Assembly (NCBI RefSeq): GCF_004118675.1
Contig: NZ_SDHZ01000002.1
Coordinates: 1,178,001-1,242,000, forward strand
Origin: Filimonas effusa
Lineage (GTDB): Bacteria > Bacteroidota > Bacteroidia > Chitinophagales > Chitinophagaceae
Direction of reading: 5' to 3'
Length of the DNA: 64,000 nt
The position numbers were made by a program, and so were the translations under genes. Of this stretch, positions 54,364 through 63,440 are shown piece by piece. The stretch's first letter is position 1, and every line of letters starts with the position of its first letter. The notes beneath the pieces were generated by a model. The model was not told the DNA's origin. It saw only the letters and a program-made list of their open reading frames with translations, and did not search any database.

Positions 54364-57300
54364 TTAAACCTCTTTCCGACGGATAGTATTCAGTTCCCGG
54401 TTAAATGAGTTACGGTATTTTTTAATATAATCGGAAGGCGTCATTCCAAAGAGTTTTGTGAACTGTTCCCTGAAATAACGGACATCTTCGAACCCTACCT
54501 GGAAACCTGCTTCGGTAACATTCATGTTTTCCGTTAGCATGAGCACGGCGGCCCTGCGCAAACGTATGGACCGGATAAATGCGTTCACCGTTTGGCCTGA
54601 CAGGGCTTTTATACGGGTATAAAGTGCGGAATGGCTCATACCCATGGAGCGGGCAAACGACTTAATATTAAAATCTTCTTTGCCTATACCGGCCTCTACC
54701 AACTGGATACATTGTTTCAGAAACTCCTGGTCTTCGACCGGCACCTTAAACGAATTTTCCCTGAGGGTTATACTATTCAGGAAGTATTTGCGCAACTGGC
54801 TCCTGTTTTTAAGCAATGTTGCCGCCCGGGCCAACAGGATATCGCTATCGAAAGGTTTTGTAATAAAATCATCTGCCCCTCCGGAAATACCCTGCAGCTT
54901 GGTTTCTATCCCAGTAGCCGCAGTAAGGAGGATCACGGGTATATGGCTTAGCTCTTCCGTTTCTTTGATATGGCGGCAAAGTTCAAGTCCATCCATTCCA
55001 TCCATTGAAATATCGCTTACAATAAGATCCGGCATCCGCTCTTTTGCCAGTTGTAAGGCATCGGCACCATTACTGCTGCCCAAAACCAGGTATTTGTCGG
55101 AAAAAAGCCTTAGAAGATAACTTCTGAGCTCTTCATTATCATCCACTATAAGTATAACACTTTTTTCGGTTACGAGGTCATCGACGCTAACGCCGGAAAT
55201 ACGGGAAGCAGCTGCGGGTTTAACTACGTTTGCAACCACTGGCCCGGTTTCGGTGTGAGCAGCTGTATCATCGGCCATCATTTCTTCTACCAGTTCTGTT
55301 TTGCCCTGGGGCGTGTGCGGATTATTCGTAGCCTGTTCAATGGCTTCCAGCTGCAGCGGCAGCTTTATAATGAAGGCGGCGCCATTACCTGGTTCGCTCT
55401 GACAGGCGATCGTTCCACGGTGTTTTTCAACGAAATTCCTGGAAAGGAATAAGCCAATACCAAAGCCTGTTTTACCGGGCGTTCTGGTACTACCCTGGCC
55501 AAACTTTTCGAAAATACGCTCCTGGTCGGCCAGTGCAATACCGGGGCCGGTATCACTGACGCTAATGGTTGCCTGGTCATGAGCCGCTGAAAGCGTAATA
55601 CGAATAGCTCCGCCATCCGGTGTGAATTTAAAAGCATTGGCTACGAGGTTAAATACCGCTATCTCCAGCTTTTCAAAATCGACGGCGGCAAATACAGGAT
55701 CACCGGGAGCTTCGAAATGGTAGCGGATATTCTTTTCGCGGGCCAGATTTTTAAAGCACAGGAAAACATCGTTGCAAAGATTTACCAGGTCAACTTTAGA
55801 AATCTGCAGCTGGTAAGCGCCGCTATCTGTTTTCCTGAAAAGCAGCAACTGATCTACCAGTCCCAGCAAACGGCGGGCATTGCGATGAGCCGCCGCCAGG
55901 TCATCGGCCTGCTGTGCTTTTGCATCGGGATCATTTTTTCCGCTGATCGCTTTTTTAAGCGGGTTGATGATCAATGTTAATGGTGAGCGGAATTCATGGG
56001 CAATATTGGTAAACACAGACAACTGGCGTTCTGCGAGTTCTTTTTCCTTTTCGCCTTCGAGGTGTGCAAGTCTCACTTCGTAACGCAGCCTTTCCTGGCG
56101 ACGTGCATATATAATATAACCATACAGTACTCCTGTCACCATCATAAAGAACAACAGGTAGGCCCACCAGGTGCGGTACCAGGGTGGCAATACCTGCACC
56201 TGCAGCAGGCTTGTTTCATTTCCCCAACGGCCGCCATCGTCGGAAACCTTCACTTTAAAAATATAACTGCCTTCATGCAGGCGTGAATAATTGGCGCGGC
56301 GTGATTTACCGGTATAGTTCCAGTCTTTGTCCCACCCCTCGAGCAGATACGCATAATTCACTTTATCGCTTCCGCTGTAATTCAAAGCCACGAAGTCGAG
56401 GGAAAGATTTGCCTGTTCAAAAGGCAGTCGTATGGAGCGTATACCAGCTTTCCCGGGTGTTCTCTCCAACATATTATCACCTGTAATGGGGTTATTATTC
56501 ACAGCAATTCCCGATAGTAAAGGCGTTAGTGGAATACTGTGGCCCGAGAGACCTGAAGGTGAAAAGATGTTGAATCCATTGATGCCACCGAACAGGAACT
56601 CACCTGAAGACAAAGCCAATCCTGCGTTAAAGCTGAACTGGTTACTTTGCAATCCATCGGACTGAGAGAAGTTCTGAAAAACAGTCTTTGCAGGATCGAA
56701 CCTGGAGATGCCATTATAGCTGCTCATCCACAAATATCCCTGCTGGTCTTCCAATAAACGCAGCACTGTGTTACTGGGCATTCCATCTTTCTGGGTAAAG
56801 CGCTTATAGTTACCGGTTCTACGGTCGAACAATAATAATCCTCCTTCCTGTGTGCCCACCCAAAGTCTGCCGGTTTTATCTTCGAGCAGACTTCGTACCG
56901 GATAACCGATGGAATAGACCTGACGGTTATGCGAAAGCGGATCGATACGATACAGGCTGTTGTAGTCGCCCATCCACATATTACCATCCCTGGTCTCTAT
57001 CATCGACTGGATATCTTTCACTACGGGATCGAACAACTGGAACTGCTGCCATTCGCGGTTAAAGAGATAAAGGCTTCCCTGGTTTGTAGCGCTGGCCCAT
57101 ATATTTTTATGGCTATCCTTATAAAGCAGCCATATATTGGGCTCCTGTTGTTTGGTGACCGGGTTGTAACACGTGAAGCGCTCTATATTACCGGTACCTT
57201 TTTTCATCCTGTTAATGCCGCCAGACCAGGTAGAGATCCAGAGATCTTCCTGATCGTCGTAAACCATGCTGGTAATAAAGCTGCTGCTGATATGTGCGGC

Positions 57301-58476
57301 GGGTATTGTTGAGAAGCTATTATTTTTCCTGTTCCAATAGCGCAGGCCTGCGCCGTCGGTGCCTATCCAGACGTTACCTGATCTGTCTTCGCAAAATGAA
57401 AGAATAAAGTTATCGGCCGGGCCGGCGGCATTATTGTATTTAATATGTGTAAAGAATTTGCCTGCAGGTTCCATTACGCTAATACCTCCTCTCAGCGTAG
57501 CAAACCATTTGCGGCCATCGCGGTCTTCAAAGATCGACCATACTGCGTTGCTTTTAACCAGGGGTGTTACAAGGTTCCCTTTCAAAGGAGTGGCTTTGGC
57601 TGTGCCATAGGGCAATTGCCAAACGCCTGCGCCATCGGTACCAAGCAGCAGACTGCCCTGTTTTTCGACCAGCACATTCACAACACTATGATGGGGCGGC
57701 AGGAAACCAGACAGTAAAGCTCCTGTTTTGGATTCCAGGCAATACAAGCCATCATTGGTACCAAGCCATAACCTGCCAGTGCTATCTTTCCTGATACAGG
57801 TAGTCTGTGTCAACTGTGTATTTACTGCCCGAAGCTCCGCTGTTTTGCTATTGAAGAAGTACAATCCCTTTTTGTCGATAAAAATCCAGGCTTCATGGTC
57901 CGACACCGGCTCAATGCCGGAAACGTTGTACCGGTAAGACTTTTTGCTGCCGGCAACCAATGGCACCTGTTCGCCGGTATGCGTGGCCCCCTGCCTGAAC
58001 AACAGTAGTCCAAGATTGTGCGAACCTACGAGTAAGGCGTTGTTACCAAGCGCTTTAACATGATGTACGATATCGGAAACAGGTTCTGCGCTGGTTTTGC
58101 CTGCAGGTGTATACCACAGGCGTGAGAATTTTGACCTGGCTGCGTTAAAAACACTGACGCCAATCTGGCCGCCTACGAACAGGTTATTGGCGGCATCACC
58201 GGTTATACAATAAATACTGTTGCTCAGCAAAGAGTTGGTATCCCCGATATTATTCCTGTACACTTCAAAATCGTAACCATTGTAGCGGTTAAGGCCATCG
58301 TAGGTACCGAACCACATATATCCCTGCGCATCCTGGTAGATATTCATTACCGAATTATTAGAGAGGCCCTGGCCGATATCGAGGTAACGCACCGCATAAT
58401 CCTGTGACAGCAGGATAAATGGATTCAGCAGACATATAAGCAATAGCCTATACCATCCGGGGGGGAAGAGCGACAT
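54364..58476 (-). CDS. Hybrid two-component system sensor-regulator (HTCS) controlling unit 5
   Basis: About 1370 residues (numbers below count from a TTG at 58485; the ATG at 58476 is the likelier start). Signal/membrane anchor (about 5-27), a periplasmic two-propeller sensor of reg_prop repeats (about 30-700; motifs such as GYMWFGTYDGLNRYNG), a Y_Y_Y domain (705-768), one membrane segment (773-800), a histidine kinase with H about 830 in AHEFRSPL and an ATPase domain near 947 (NLVANAFKFTPDGG), a receiver domain (about 1107-1225) with phospho-acceptor D about 1156 in VSDIS, and a C-terminal AraC-type DNA-binding domain (about 1280-1365). One protein thus senses a glycan fragment and activates the adjacent operon. 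All parts are intact. Confidence 0.96.
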   Translation of the reverse strand: MSLFPPGWYRLLLICLLNPFILLSQDYAVRYLDIGQGLSNNSVMNIYQDAQGYMWFGTYDGLNRYNGYDFEVYRNNIGDTNSLLSNSIYCITGDAANNLFVGGQIGVSVFNAARSKFSRLWYTPAGKTSAEPVSDIVHHVKALGNNALLVGSHNLGLLLFRQGATHTGEQVPLVAGSKKSYRYNVSGIEPVSDHEAWIFIDKKGLYFFNSKTAELRAVNTQLTQTTCIRKDSTGRLWLGTNDGLYCLESKTGALLSGFLPPHHSVVNVLVEKQGSLLLGTDGAGVWQLPYGTAKATPLKGNLVTPLVKSNAVWSIFEDRDGRKWFATLRGGISVMEPAGKFFTHIKYNNAAGPADNFILSFCEDRSGNVWIGTDGAGLRYWNRKNNSFSTIPAAHISSSFITSMVYDDQEDLWISTWSGGINRMKKGTGNIERFTCYNPVTKQQEPNIWLLYKDSHKNIWASATNQGSLYLFNREWQQFQLFDPVVKDIQSMIETRDGNMWMGDYNSLYRIDPLSHNRQVYSIGYPVRSLLEDKTGRLWVGTQEGGLLLFDRRTGNYKRFTQKDGMPSNTVLRLLEDQQGYLWMSSYNGISRFDPAKTVFQNFSQSDGLQSNQFSFNAGLALSSGEFLFGGINGFNIFSPSGLSGHSIPLTPLLSGIAVNNNPITGDNMLERTPGKAGIRSIRLPFEQANLSLDFVALNYSGSDKVNYAYLLEGWDKDWNYTGKSRRANYSRLHEGSYIFKVKVSDDGGRWGNETSLLQVQVLPPWYRTWWAYLLFFMMVTGVLYGYIIYARRQERLRYEVRLAHLEGEKEKELAERQLSVFTNIAHEFRSPLTLIINPLKKAISGKNDPDAKAQQADDLAAAHRNARRLLGLVDQLLLFRKTDSGAYQLQISKVDLVNLCNDVFLCFKNLAREKNIRYHFEAPGDPVFAAVDFEKLEIAVFNLVANAFKFTPDGGAIRITLSAAHDQATISVSDTGPGIALADQERIFEKFGQGSTRTPGKTGFGIGLFLSRNFVEKHRGTIACQSEPGNGAAFIIKLPLQLEAIEQATNNPHTPQGKTELVEEMMADDTAAHTETGPVVANVVKPAAASRISGVSVDDLVTEKSVILIVDDNEELRSYLLRLFSDKYLVLGSSNGADALQLAKERMPDLIVSDISMDGMDGLELCRHIKETEELSHIPVILLTAATGIETKLQGISGGADDFITKPFDSDILLARAATLLKNRSQLRKYFLNSITLRENSFKVPVEDQEFLKQCIQLVEAGIGKEDFNIKSFARSMGMSHSALYTRIKALSGQTVNAFIRSIRLRRAAVLMLTENMNVTEAGFQVGFEDVRYFREQFTKLFGMTPSDYIKKYRNSFNRELNTIRRKEV

Positions 58477-58573
58477 AAGCAACAAAAGTTAGAATGCTAA
58501 ATATAGGGAATAGATGGTAGAGTGGCGGATGGCAGATGGAAGATTTGGATATAAAGCGCTGAAATGGTTTGAA

Positions 58574-59818
58574 TTAGTGCGGAACTATTTTCACCCAATA
58601 ACGCGGTTGTTGGACATGGCCGGTGTTTATATTCCAGATATAGGACACAGCATCGGTGTCTTTTAATGCCCACACTTCCCATTCGCTGGCATTTAGTTTA
58701 CGGGCATGATATGAAGCGGGAAAGAAGATATTATACTGAACACGCCTGATGATCTCTTTTTCGCCTGCCTGGAAATAAAGGGCGGCGGCATTGCCTATAG
58801 AAAAATCCAATTGTTCATGATCGAAATAATAACTGGCCCAAAAACTGGTATCCTCATCTCTCAGGATATTATCTGCCGGCGTTGTTTGTTCTTTATAAGC
58901 GGAGAGATCGGGTGCATTGTGATCCAATTGTTCGAGAGACTGTTTACGCACCACCCTATAGCGGCTATGCTGCCGGTTATTAAAATCGTGCACCAGCTTA
59001 TGGCTTAACTGCCGCTGGTAGTTATAAGGCAAACTATCGTAAGTTGTGGCAGAGGGGTAGCTTTCCCATAACAGCATTCTCAGGTCGGCCAATAAGCGAT
59101 TGGTTTCGTTTACCGGTTTCACCATTGACCCGGGCCATTGCATAGCTGCATACTTTGGGTCGCCAGGTTGGGTATGCCTGATATTGGAAAGCATGCCTCT
59201 GCGCAGATTAAAATCGAAACTTACGGCCCAGAGATGATCGGCCGTCCAACATTGCCATACGGTATCCGATAATTTCTTCGTGTAAATATGTGTGCCATAT
59301 AATTCGCGTATGCCATACAATTTCTGAGCATCGGCAATACCGAGGTTATGAGAAGACATCAGGGAAGGGCTTGCTATATTATAAGCTGTTTGGGCTATAG
59401 CGGAGGGATCGAAGCTGCGCAAAAAGGCAAGCGACAACAGCGTGAGGTTGGTATTTTCTTGTTCGGCAAGGGGCCATTCCGGCTTTTGCCATGAAAGCTG
59501 TAACAAAGCCTGCGGCGGTGCGGCATATTGTTCGAACAAGCGGGTTCTTGCGGCTATATAATGTTTCCCATTCTCTTCGATAAAACCGGTATAGGCTTTA
59601 AAGAAAGGGTGTTGCTGGTAAGCGGCGATCCTGCCTGCGGTAGCGGAATCGGGAAGGTCGTTTATCGCCTTCTCCAGTTCGATCCAGGGTTTACGCCAGG
59701 CAACCATAAATGTGTCGACTTTCTTATTGATCACCTTTTCCTTATCCAGCTGTTTATTTTGATGGCCTTGTGCACATGAGATAAACGGGAGCAGCAGCAA
59801 TACGATTAGTTTTTGCAT
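58574..59818 (-). CDS. Unknown lipoprotein
   Basis: 414 residues from ATG 59818 (MQKLIVLLLLPFISC, lipidated cysteine at 15); the frame continues 17 codons upstream, but that start would bury the signal. The mature protein is rich in W and Y, has a KVDTFMVAWRKPWIELEKAI opening and ends with beta-rich sequence containing the phrase NASEWEVWALKDTD. I do not recognise the family. It lies 98 bases before the HTCS gene on the same strand, and might belong to the unit 5 region, but no direct link is visible. The gene is sound; the role is unknown. Confidence 0.75.
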   Translation of the reverse strand: MQKLIVLLLLPFISCAQGHQNKQLDKEKVINKKVDTFMVAWRKPWIELEKAINDLPDSATAGRIAAYQQHPFFKAYTGFIEENGKHYIAARTRLFEQYAAPPQALLQLSWQKPEWPLAEQENTNLTLLSLAFLRSFDPSAIAQTAYNIASPSLMSSHNLGIADAQKLYGIRELYGTHIYTKKLSDTVWQCWTADHLWAVSFDFNLRRGMLSNIRHTQPGDPKYAAMQWPGSMVKPVNETNRLLADLRMLLWESYPSATTYDSLPYNYQRQLSHKLVHDFNNRQHSRYRVVRKQSLEQLDHNAPDLSAYKEQTTPADNILRDEDTSFWASYYFDHEQLDFSIGNAAALYFQAGEKEIIRRVQYNIFFPASYHARKLNASEWEVWALKDTDAVSYIWNINTGHVQQPRYWVKIVPH

Positions 59819-59911
59819 ATGGTATAGACTTCGGATGGTAATTATAATAGAGGCAGGGCGTAGAAACACCGCCGCCGTTTTTCGTTGACCTATGGTTTCA
59901 AAAAGTGTGCC

Positions 59912-60238
59912 CTACAAGGAGAATTTCCCCTCTACAAACTTGCCTATCAAAGGGATAGGACGTTCTGCATTGTTAGAAGCTGTGATGATGCCCAGCAGCA
60001 TGAAAACCAGGGGCACCAGCGATACGATATAAAGAACGGTGGCCAGCGCCGGCACAATACCTGCCAGGATACCGATAGCCACACTTAGTAAAATCGAGAA
60101 GATCATAACACCGAGCGCCTGGCCCAGGTGATAACGGACAAAAGGACTTTTATCGTCCGAATTACGGTAAGATACATAGGAGATAACCCATCCGATAAGT
60201 GTGATGTAGGCTACTATAGCCATGGTACGATTTGTCAT
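59912..60238 (-). CDS. Small membrane protein, DUF4870/Tic20-like
   Basis: 108 residues with three hydrophobic segments: about 5-23 (IVAYITLIGWVISYV), 40-62 (GVMIFSILLSVAIGIL) and 66-88 (ALATVLYIVSLVPLVFML). The R-Y-H-L-G-Q-A motif between the first and second and the overall plan match the DUF4870 family, small membrane proteins of unknown role. It is divergent from the TPR regulator gene across a 192-base spacer. ATG start at 60238, with a good promoter upstream. Confidence 0.82.
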   Translation of the reverse strand: MTNRTMAIVAYITLIGWVISYVSYRNSDDKSPFVRYHLGQALGVMIFSILLSVAIGILAGIVPALATVLYIVSLVPLVFMLLGIITASNNAERPIPLIGKFVEGKFSL

Positions 60239-60260
60239 AGTTTTATTTTTTGGTTCAATG

Positions 60261-60293
60261 CAAACCTACACACCCGGCGAAGCGATTCCCAGA
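60261..60293 (-). promoter_or_regulatory. Probable housekeeping promoter of the DUF4870-like gene
   Basis: On the minus strand TAGGTTTG (60261-60268) matches the Bacteroidota -7 element TAnnTTTG exactly, and TCTG (60290-60293) matches the -33 element TTTG in three of four bases at 21 bases spacing. It lies 22 bases upstream of the ATG. Confidence 0.55.
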
Positions 60294-60302
60294 AAACGGC
60301 AG

Positions 60303-60351
60303 CTACAACGGGTCTACAAGCCATGCCACCAGCATCTACAGAATGTCTACA
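60303..60351. repeat. Phased CTACA repeats in the divergent promoter region
   Basis: CTACA begins at 60303, 60314, 60336 and 60347: steps of 11, 22 and 11 bases, so all four lie on one face of the helix. A fifth copy at 60266 overlaps the -7 box of the minus-strand promoter but is out of this phase. Possible binding array for a regulator, perhaps the neighbouring helix-turn-helix protein. Confidence 0.45.
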
Positions 60352-60430
60352 GCTTATACCTAAAGTACTGGCCGATAACACATTATAGTTTTTCAACCTT
60401 TTTGGCCTGATTCTTTCTTTCTACCTTTCA

Positions 60431-62269
60431 ATGCAACGATCTATCCTAACCATACCGTTCCTAACCTGTTTATTGACCCTATTATTTGCAGCCACCACCT
60501 CCGGCCAGCAGCGTTATATCGATTCCCTAAAGGAACGTTTACAACAATCCGGGGTAACGGATTATGAAAAAACCGTACTCCGCTGCAAGTTATCCAGGGC
60601 TTATTTTGAAACAGACCTGCCCTACGCTTTGACACTGGCCGGCGATTCCGGGCAGGCATCGGGCCCCGACGCCAAAGCATGGATATATGCTACCCGCATT
60701 CAACTGCTGGTGCAGCAGAAAAATAAACCAGCCGCCTATGCCGCATTAGACAGTGCCATGTTATACGAAAGCAAAGCCACCGACCCCATCGCGAAAGGCA
60801 TGGTATGGTATCGCAACGGCTGGCTGGACCTGGTAGATAATGAAGAAGATATGGCGGTATCCAAATTCCTGAAGGCATTGGATTATTTCAGGATGGCGAA
60901 AGCTGATGGTTATGCAGCGCTCACCTATCATTATCTCGCCAGTATTTACAGCTACGGCTCAGATGAAAAACGCCAGGCCGATTATGCGGAAAAATGTTAT
61001 ACAGCAGCCTTAAACAATGGCGAACCCGATGTATTGAATACCGCTTATTATACCATGGGCCAGCATTTTTATGATCAGTACAAACTACATAACCAGCAGC
61101 GCCTCCTGCTTGATTCAGCACTTTATTATTATAATAAGTCGATACAGATAAGCGATCGTGAAAGTGGCCGCGTGCTGGTACGAAGCAACACCGCCGCCGT
61201 TGCATTAAACATAGCGAATATTTATTTCCAGCACTTTCCTCCCACGTATAAAGACAGTGTTTACGGTTATCTAGATAAAGCAGAAGCCATCGCGACGTCA
61301 ACGGGACTGACAGAGATACTGATCAACTGTTATGGTATGCGCAGTGAGTATGTACTGCAAAGCGGGCATCCTGAAGAAGCCGAACAAATATTGCTGGCAG
61401 CCATACACCAGACAGAGATTTCGCCCGTAAAGATGCCCCGCTCGCAGTCACGTATTTACCGTATGCTGGCAAGGGTAGCAGAGCAACGCAACGATACCAA
61501 AGGCGCACTAGCCTACCTGAAAAGTTATGTCACCAGTAACGAGGAAGCCGTTAACCAGGAACGTATTGCCAATACGCAACGTATAGACGCGCGTTACCGC
61601 TCTGCGCAACAGGAGCAGAAAATACAGCTACTGGAACAGGAGGCTGCCTTTACCCAGCGACGCAACATTCTTTATATAGGCCTGGGTGTAGCAATAGTAG
61701 CGGCGCTGGCATTCCTGCTTATTTCTTATAACTACCGGTTAAAAGCCTCCATGCGCAAACAGGCATTGGTTGATAAGGAGAAAGAAGAAGTTGTGCTGAA
61801 AGTAAAACTGAAAGAAGCAGAAACCAATCAACTGCTGGCAGAGCAAACCCTGATGCGCGAACGCCAGGAGCGGCTTGAAAAAGAACTGCTGGCAGAGCAG
61901 CTTCAGAAACAGGAGAAGAGCCAGTTGATAGAAATGCTGTCCGACAAAAATACTTCCGGCAATGACCAGCTCAAAAAGCTCATCAAACAACAGCAACGGC
62001 TTGATGAAGAATACGAAGGCCACAAAACTGATTTTGTAGAAGTACATTCCACCTTTTTCGAGCGGCTGCGGCAACGTTCAGGCGATTCGCTCACCAGGCT
62101 GGATATGAAATATTGCTCTTACATACTGATGGGTTTGTCTACCAAAGAAATATCCACCCGGCTGGGTATCGAGCCCAAGAGCATCAGGATGGCCCGTTAC
62201 CGTATTAAGCAAAAGCTGGGATTGGGGAAAGACGATAATCTCGATAACCTGATCATGTCGCTGGGTTAA
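60431..62269 (+). CDS. TPR-containing membrane regulator with C-terminal LuxR-type helix-turn-helix
   Basis: 612 residues. Signal peptide (1-25), periplasmic TPR-like helical repeats (about 30-385), a membrane segment (about 414-434, ILYIGLGVAIVAALAFLLIS), a long cytoplasmic coiled coil (440-530, very rich in E, K and Q), and a C-terminal helix-turn-helix (about 550-612) with LSTKEISTRLGIEPKSIRMARYRIKQKLGL, which is of the LuxR/GerE kind. This plan is common in Bacteroidota as a one-protein membrane-bound regulator, but its targets are usually unknown. It is divergent from the DUF4870-like gene, with a phased repeat array in the spacer. Confidence 0.88.
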   Translation: MQRSILTIPFLTCLLTLLFAATTSGQQRYIDSLKERLQQSGVTDYEKTVLRCKLSRAYFETDLPYALTLAGDSGQASGPDAKAWIYATRIQLLVQQKNKPAAYAALDSAMLYESKATDPIAKGMVWYRNGWLDLVDNEEDMAVSKFLKALDYFRMAKADGYAALTYHYLASIYSYGSDEKRQADYAEKCYTAALNNGEPDVLNTAYYTMGQHFYDQYKLHNQQRLLLDSALYYYNKSIQISDRESGRVLVRSNTAAVALNIANIYFQHFPPTYKDSVYGYLDKAEAIATSTGLTEILINCYGMRSEYVLQSGHPEEAEQILLAAIHQTEISPVKMPRSQSRIYRMLARVAEQRNDTKGALAYLKSYVTSNEEAVNQERIANTQRIDARYRSAQQEQKIQLLEQEAAFTQRRNILYIGLGVAIVAALAFLLISYNYRLKASMRKQALVDKEKEEVVLKVKLKEAETNQLLAEQTLMRERQERLEKELLAEQLQKQEKSQLIEMLSDKNTSGNDQLKKLIKQQQRLDEEYEGHKTDFVEVHSTFFERLRQRSGDSLTRLDMKYCSYILMGLSTKEISTRLGIEPKSIRMARYRIKQKLGLGKDDNLDNLIMSLG

Positions 62270-62280
62270 CAGGCGGGAGG

Positions 62281-63036
62281 TTAGTTATTGTCTCCTGTCA
62301 TTGGCTTTAAAAGATATGCCTCTATCCAACCTGGAATAGGATCTCCAGTATGCACAATAATTTGCTCACCGTCAACGACCTCCACTATCAACTGGAAGCG
62401 GGTTCCAGAGTTATCAAAAACAAAGCAACGATGACAATAGGGAATCATTTCGATGAGTAATTCAAGCGAGCGAAAATAACGTTCTTTAATTTTATCAGAA
62501 GGAACATTATGTCCCCCCTTAAGAACACGATCAGCTACGCGCTCTATATTAATCGAAGGGTCTGCTGTAGATACGAAATAGAGATAATTTTTAAAGCCAG
62601 CAGATGCCGACTTTTTGAGTGTTTCCAATTTAGAAGGGTGTGACATAACTGTTTCAAAGGAGAATGTCTCTCTTTTGGTAATCATTAAATCTCTTAAGTA
62701 GGCAGCAATTAAAGCTGCTTCATACGAATTTGTATTCCGACCAGTAACAATCACATTGTCGCTGAAAGAGAGATCTATTATATACCCTTCCTTTTTTGCC
62801 TTAGCTAATAACGTTGAACGTTGGAGATAGGATTCAAAATGTTCTTTTGTGGATATGAGACTGAAGTCAGACAGATTAACAAACTTATGCAACCTACAGG
62901 TTTTCTCAATTTCGTCGGCATTAACATAGGGACCGGTTCTTACTTTCGTCTGTATTTCACTGATGACGGTGCTTTTTCCGGAGCCGTTAGGGCCTGCAAA
63001 GATCCGCATTCTATGGACGGGTAACCTTTCTGACAT
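62281..63036 (-). CDS. Zeta-toxin-family kinase (COG4185 type)
   Basis: 251 residues. P-loop G-P-N-G-S-G-K-S-T at 15-23, a NADEI segment after it, and the signature FSFETVMSHPSKL typical of the zeta-toxin/COG4185 family; zeta toxins phosphorylate UDP-N-acetylglucosamine and block cell-wall synthesis. The remaining active-site residues cannot be checked by eye. The C-terminal extension (about 200-251) is not typical of short zeta toxins. The start is ATG 63036, which overlaps the upstream gene by 26 bases, or ATG 63009, which lies one base after that gene's stop. Probably the toxin of a toxin-antitoxin pair; a metabolic kinase role is possible. Confidence 0.85.
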   Translation of the reverse strand: MSERLPVHRMRIFAGPNGSGKSTVISEIQTKVRTGPYVNADEIEKTCRLHKFVNLSDFSLISTKEHFESYLQRSTLLAKAKKEGYIIDLSFSDNVIVTGRNTNSYEAALIAAYLRDLMITKRETFSFETVMSHPSKLETLKKSASAGFKNYLYFVSTADPSINIERVADRVLKGGHNVPSDKIKERYFRSLELLIEMIPYCHRCFVFDNSGTRFQLIVEVVDGEQIIVHTGDPIPGWIEAYLLKPMTGDNN

Positions 63037-63352
63037 GGATTACAGTCCCTTTTTTAAATCTACGAAGCTGTACTTCGGGCAGTTCCTGAACAATGCTTTT
63101 TTGGCCGCTTGCCTCTTCTTTAACGACTTTATTATTTTCGAGATAAGTAATAGGAATACCCAAAGCCTTGCTTGCATTGATAGCGTTAATTGCCGCAGAA
63201 CGTCCTACATTAATAAGGAAGTCAGTATTCCAGTCATCTTCAGATTTTACATCCCATATACGACGCCTGGCACAAAAACCAGCCTTTTTGCCCGGCCGTC
63301 GGCTTTCCCTCTTTAACGCCCTCATCTTTTTATAGCTATCTCTCCTATTCAT
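63011..63352 (-). CDS. Small partner of the zeta-like kinase, putative antitoxin
   Basis: 113 residues. The N-terminal third is strongly basic (RRDSYKKMRALKRESRRPGKK), the rest has INVGRSAAINAINASKALGIPITYLENNKVVKE, a pattern I recall from small proteins next to zeta-type genes in this phylum. It precedes the kinase gene on the same strand with an overlap or a one-base gap, and a consensus promoter lies just upstream. Order and size fit an antitoxin, but the family is not the classical epsilon antitoxin, so the call is inference. ATG at 63352. Confidence 0.7.
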   Translation of the reverse strand: MNRRDSYKKMRALKRESRRPGKKAGFCARRRIWDVKSEDDWNTDFLINVGRSAAINAINASKALGIPITYLENNKVVKEEASGQKSIVQELPEVQLRRFKKGTVIHVRKVTRP

Positions 63353-63374
63353 AGCGAAACAGGTTTTCTCTTAT

Positions 63375-63406
63375 CAAATTTACAAAAAATATACTAGCCC
63401 GGGAAA
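63375..63406 (-). promoter_or_regulatory. Probable promoter of the kinase/antitoxin pair
   Basis: On the minus strand TAAATTTG (63375-63382) matches TAnnTTTG exactly and TTTC (63403-63406) matches the -33 TTTG in three of four positions at 20 bases spacing. The ATG of the small partner gene is 22 bases downstream. Confidence 0.6.
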
Positions 63407-63440
63407 CTTGCAGAAATCCTCCAGATCAAGACACACATGA

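Noticed and set aside
58483-58500. TAACTTTTG box directly before the HTCS start as a promoter
   Set aside because: It is identical to a box ahead of GH30, but it lies only 6 bases from the ATG and no matching upstream element was found at a sensible distance.
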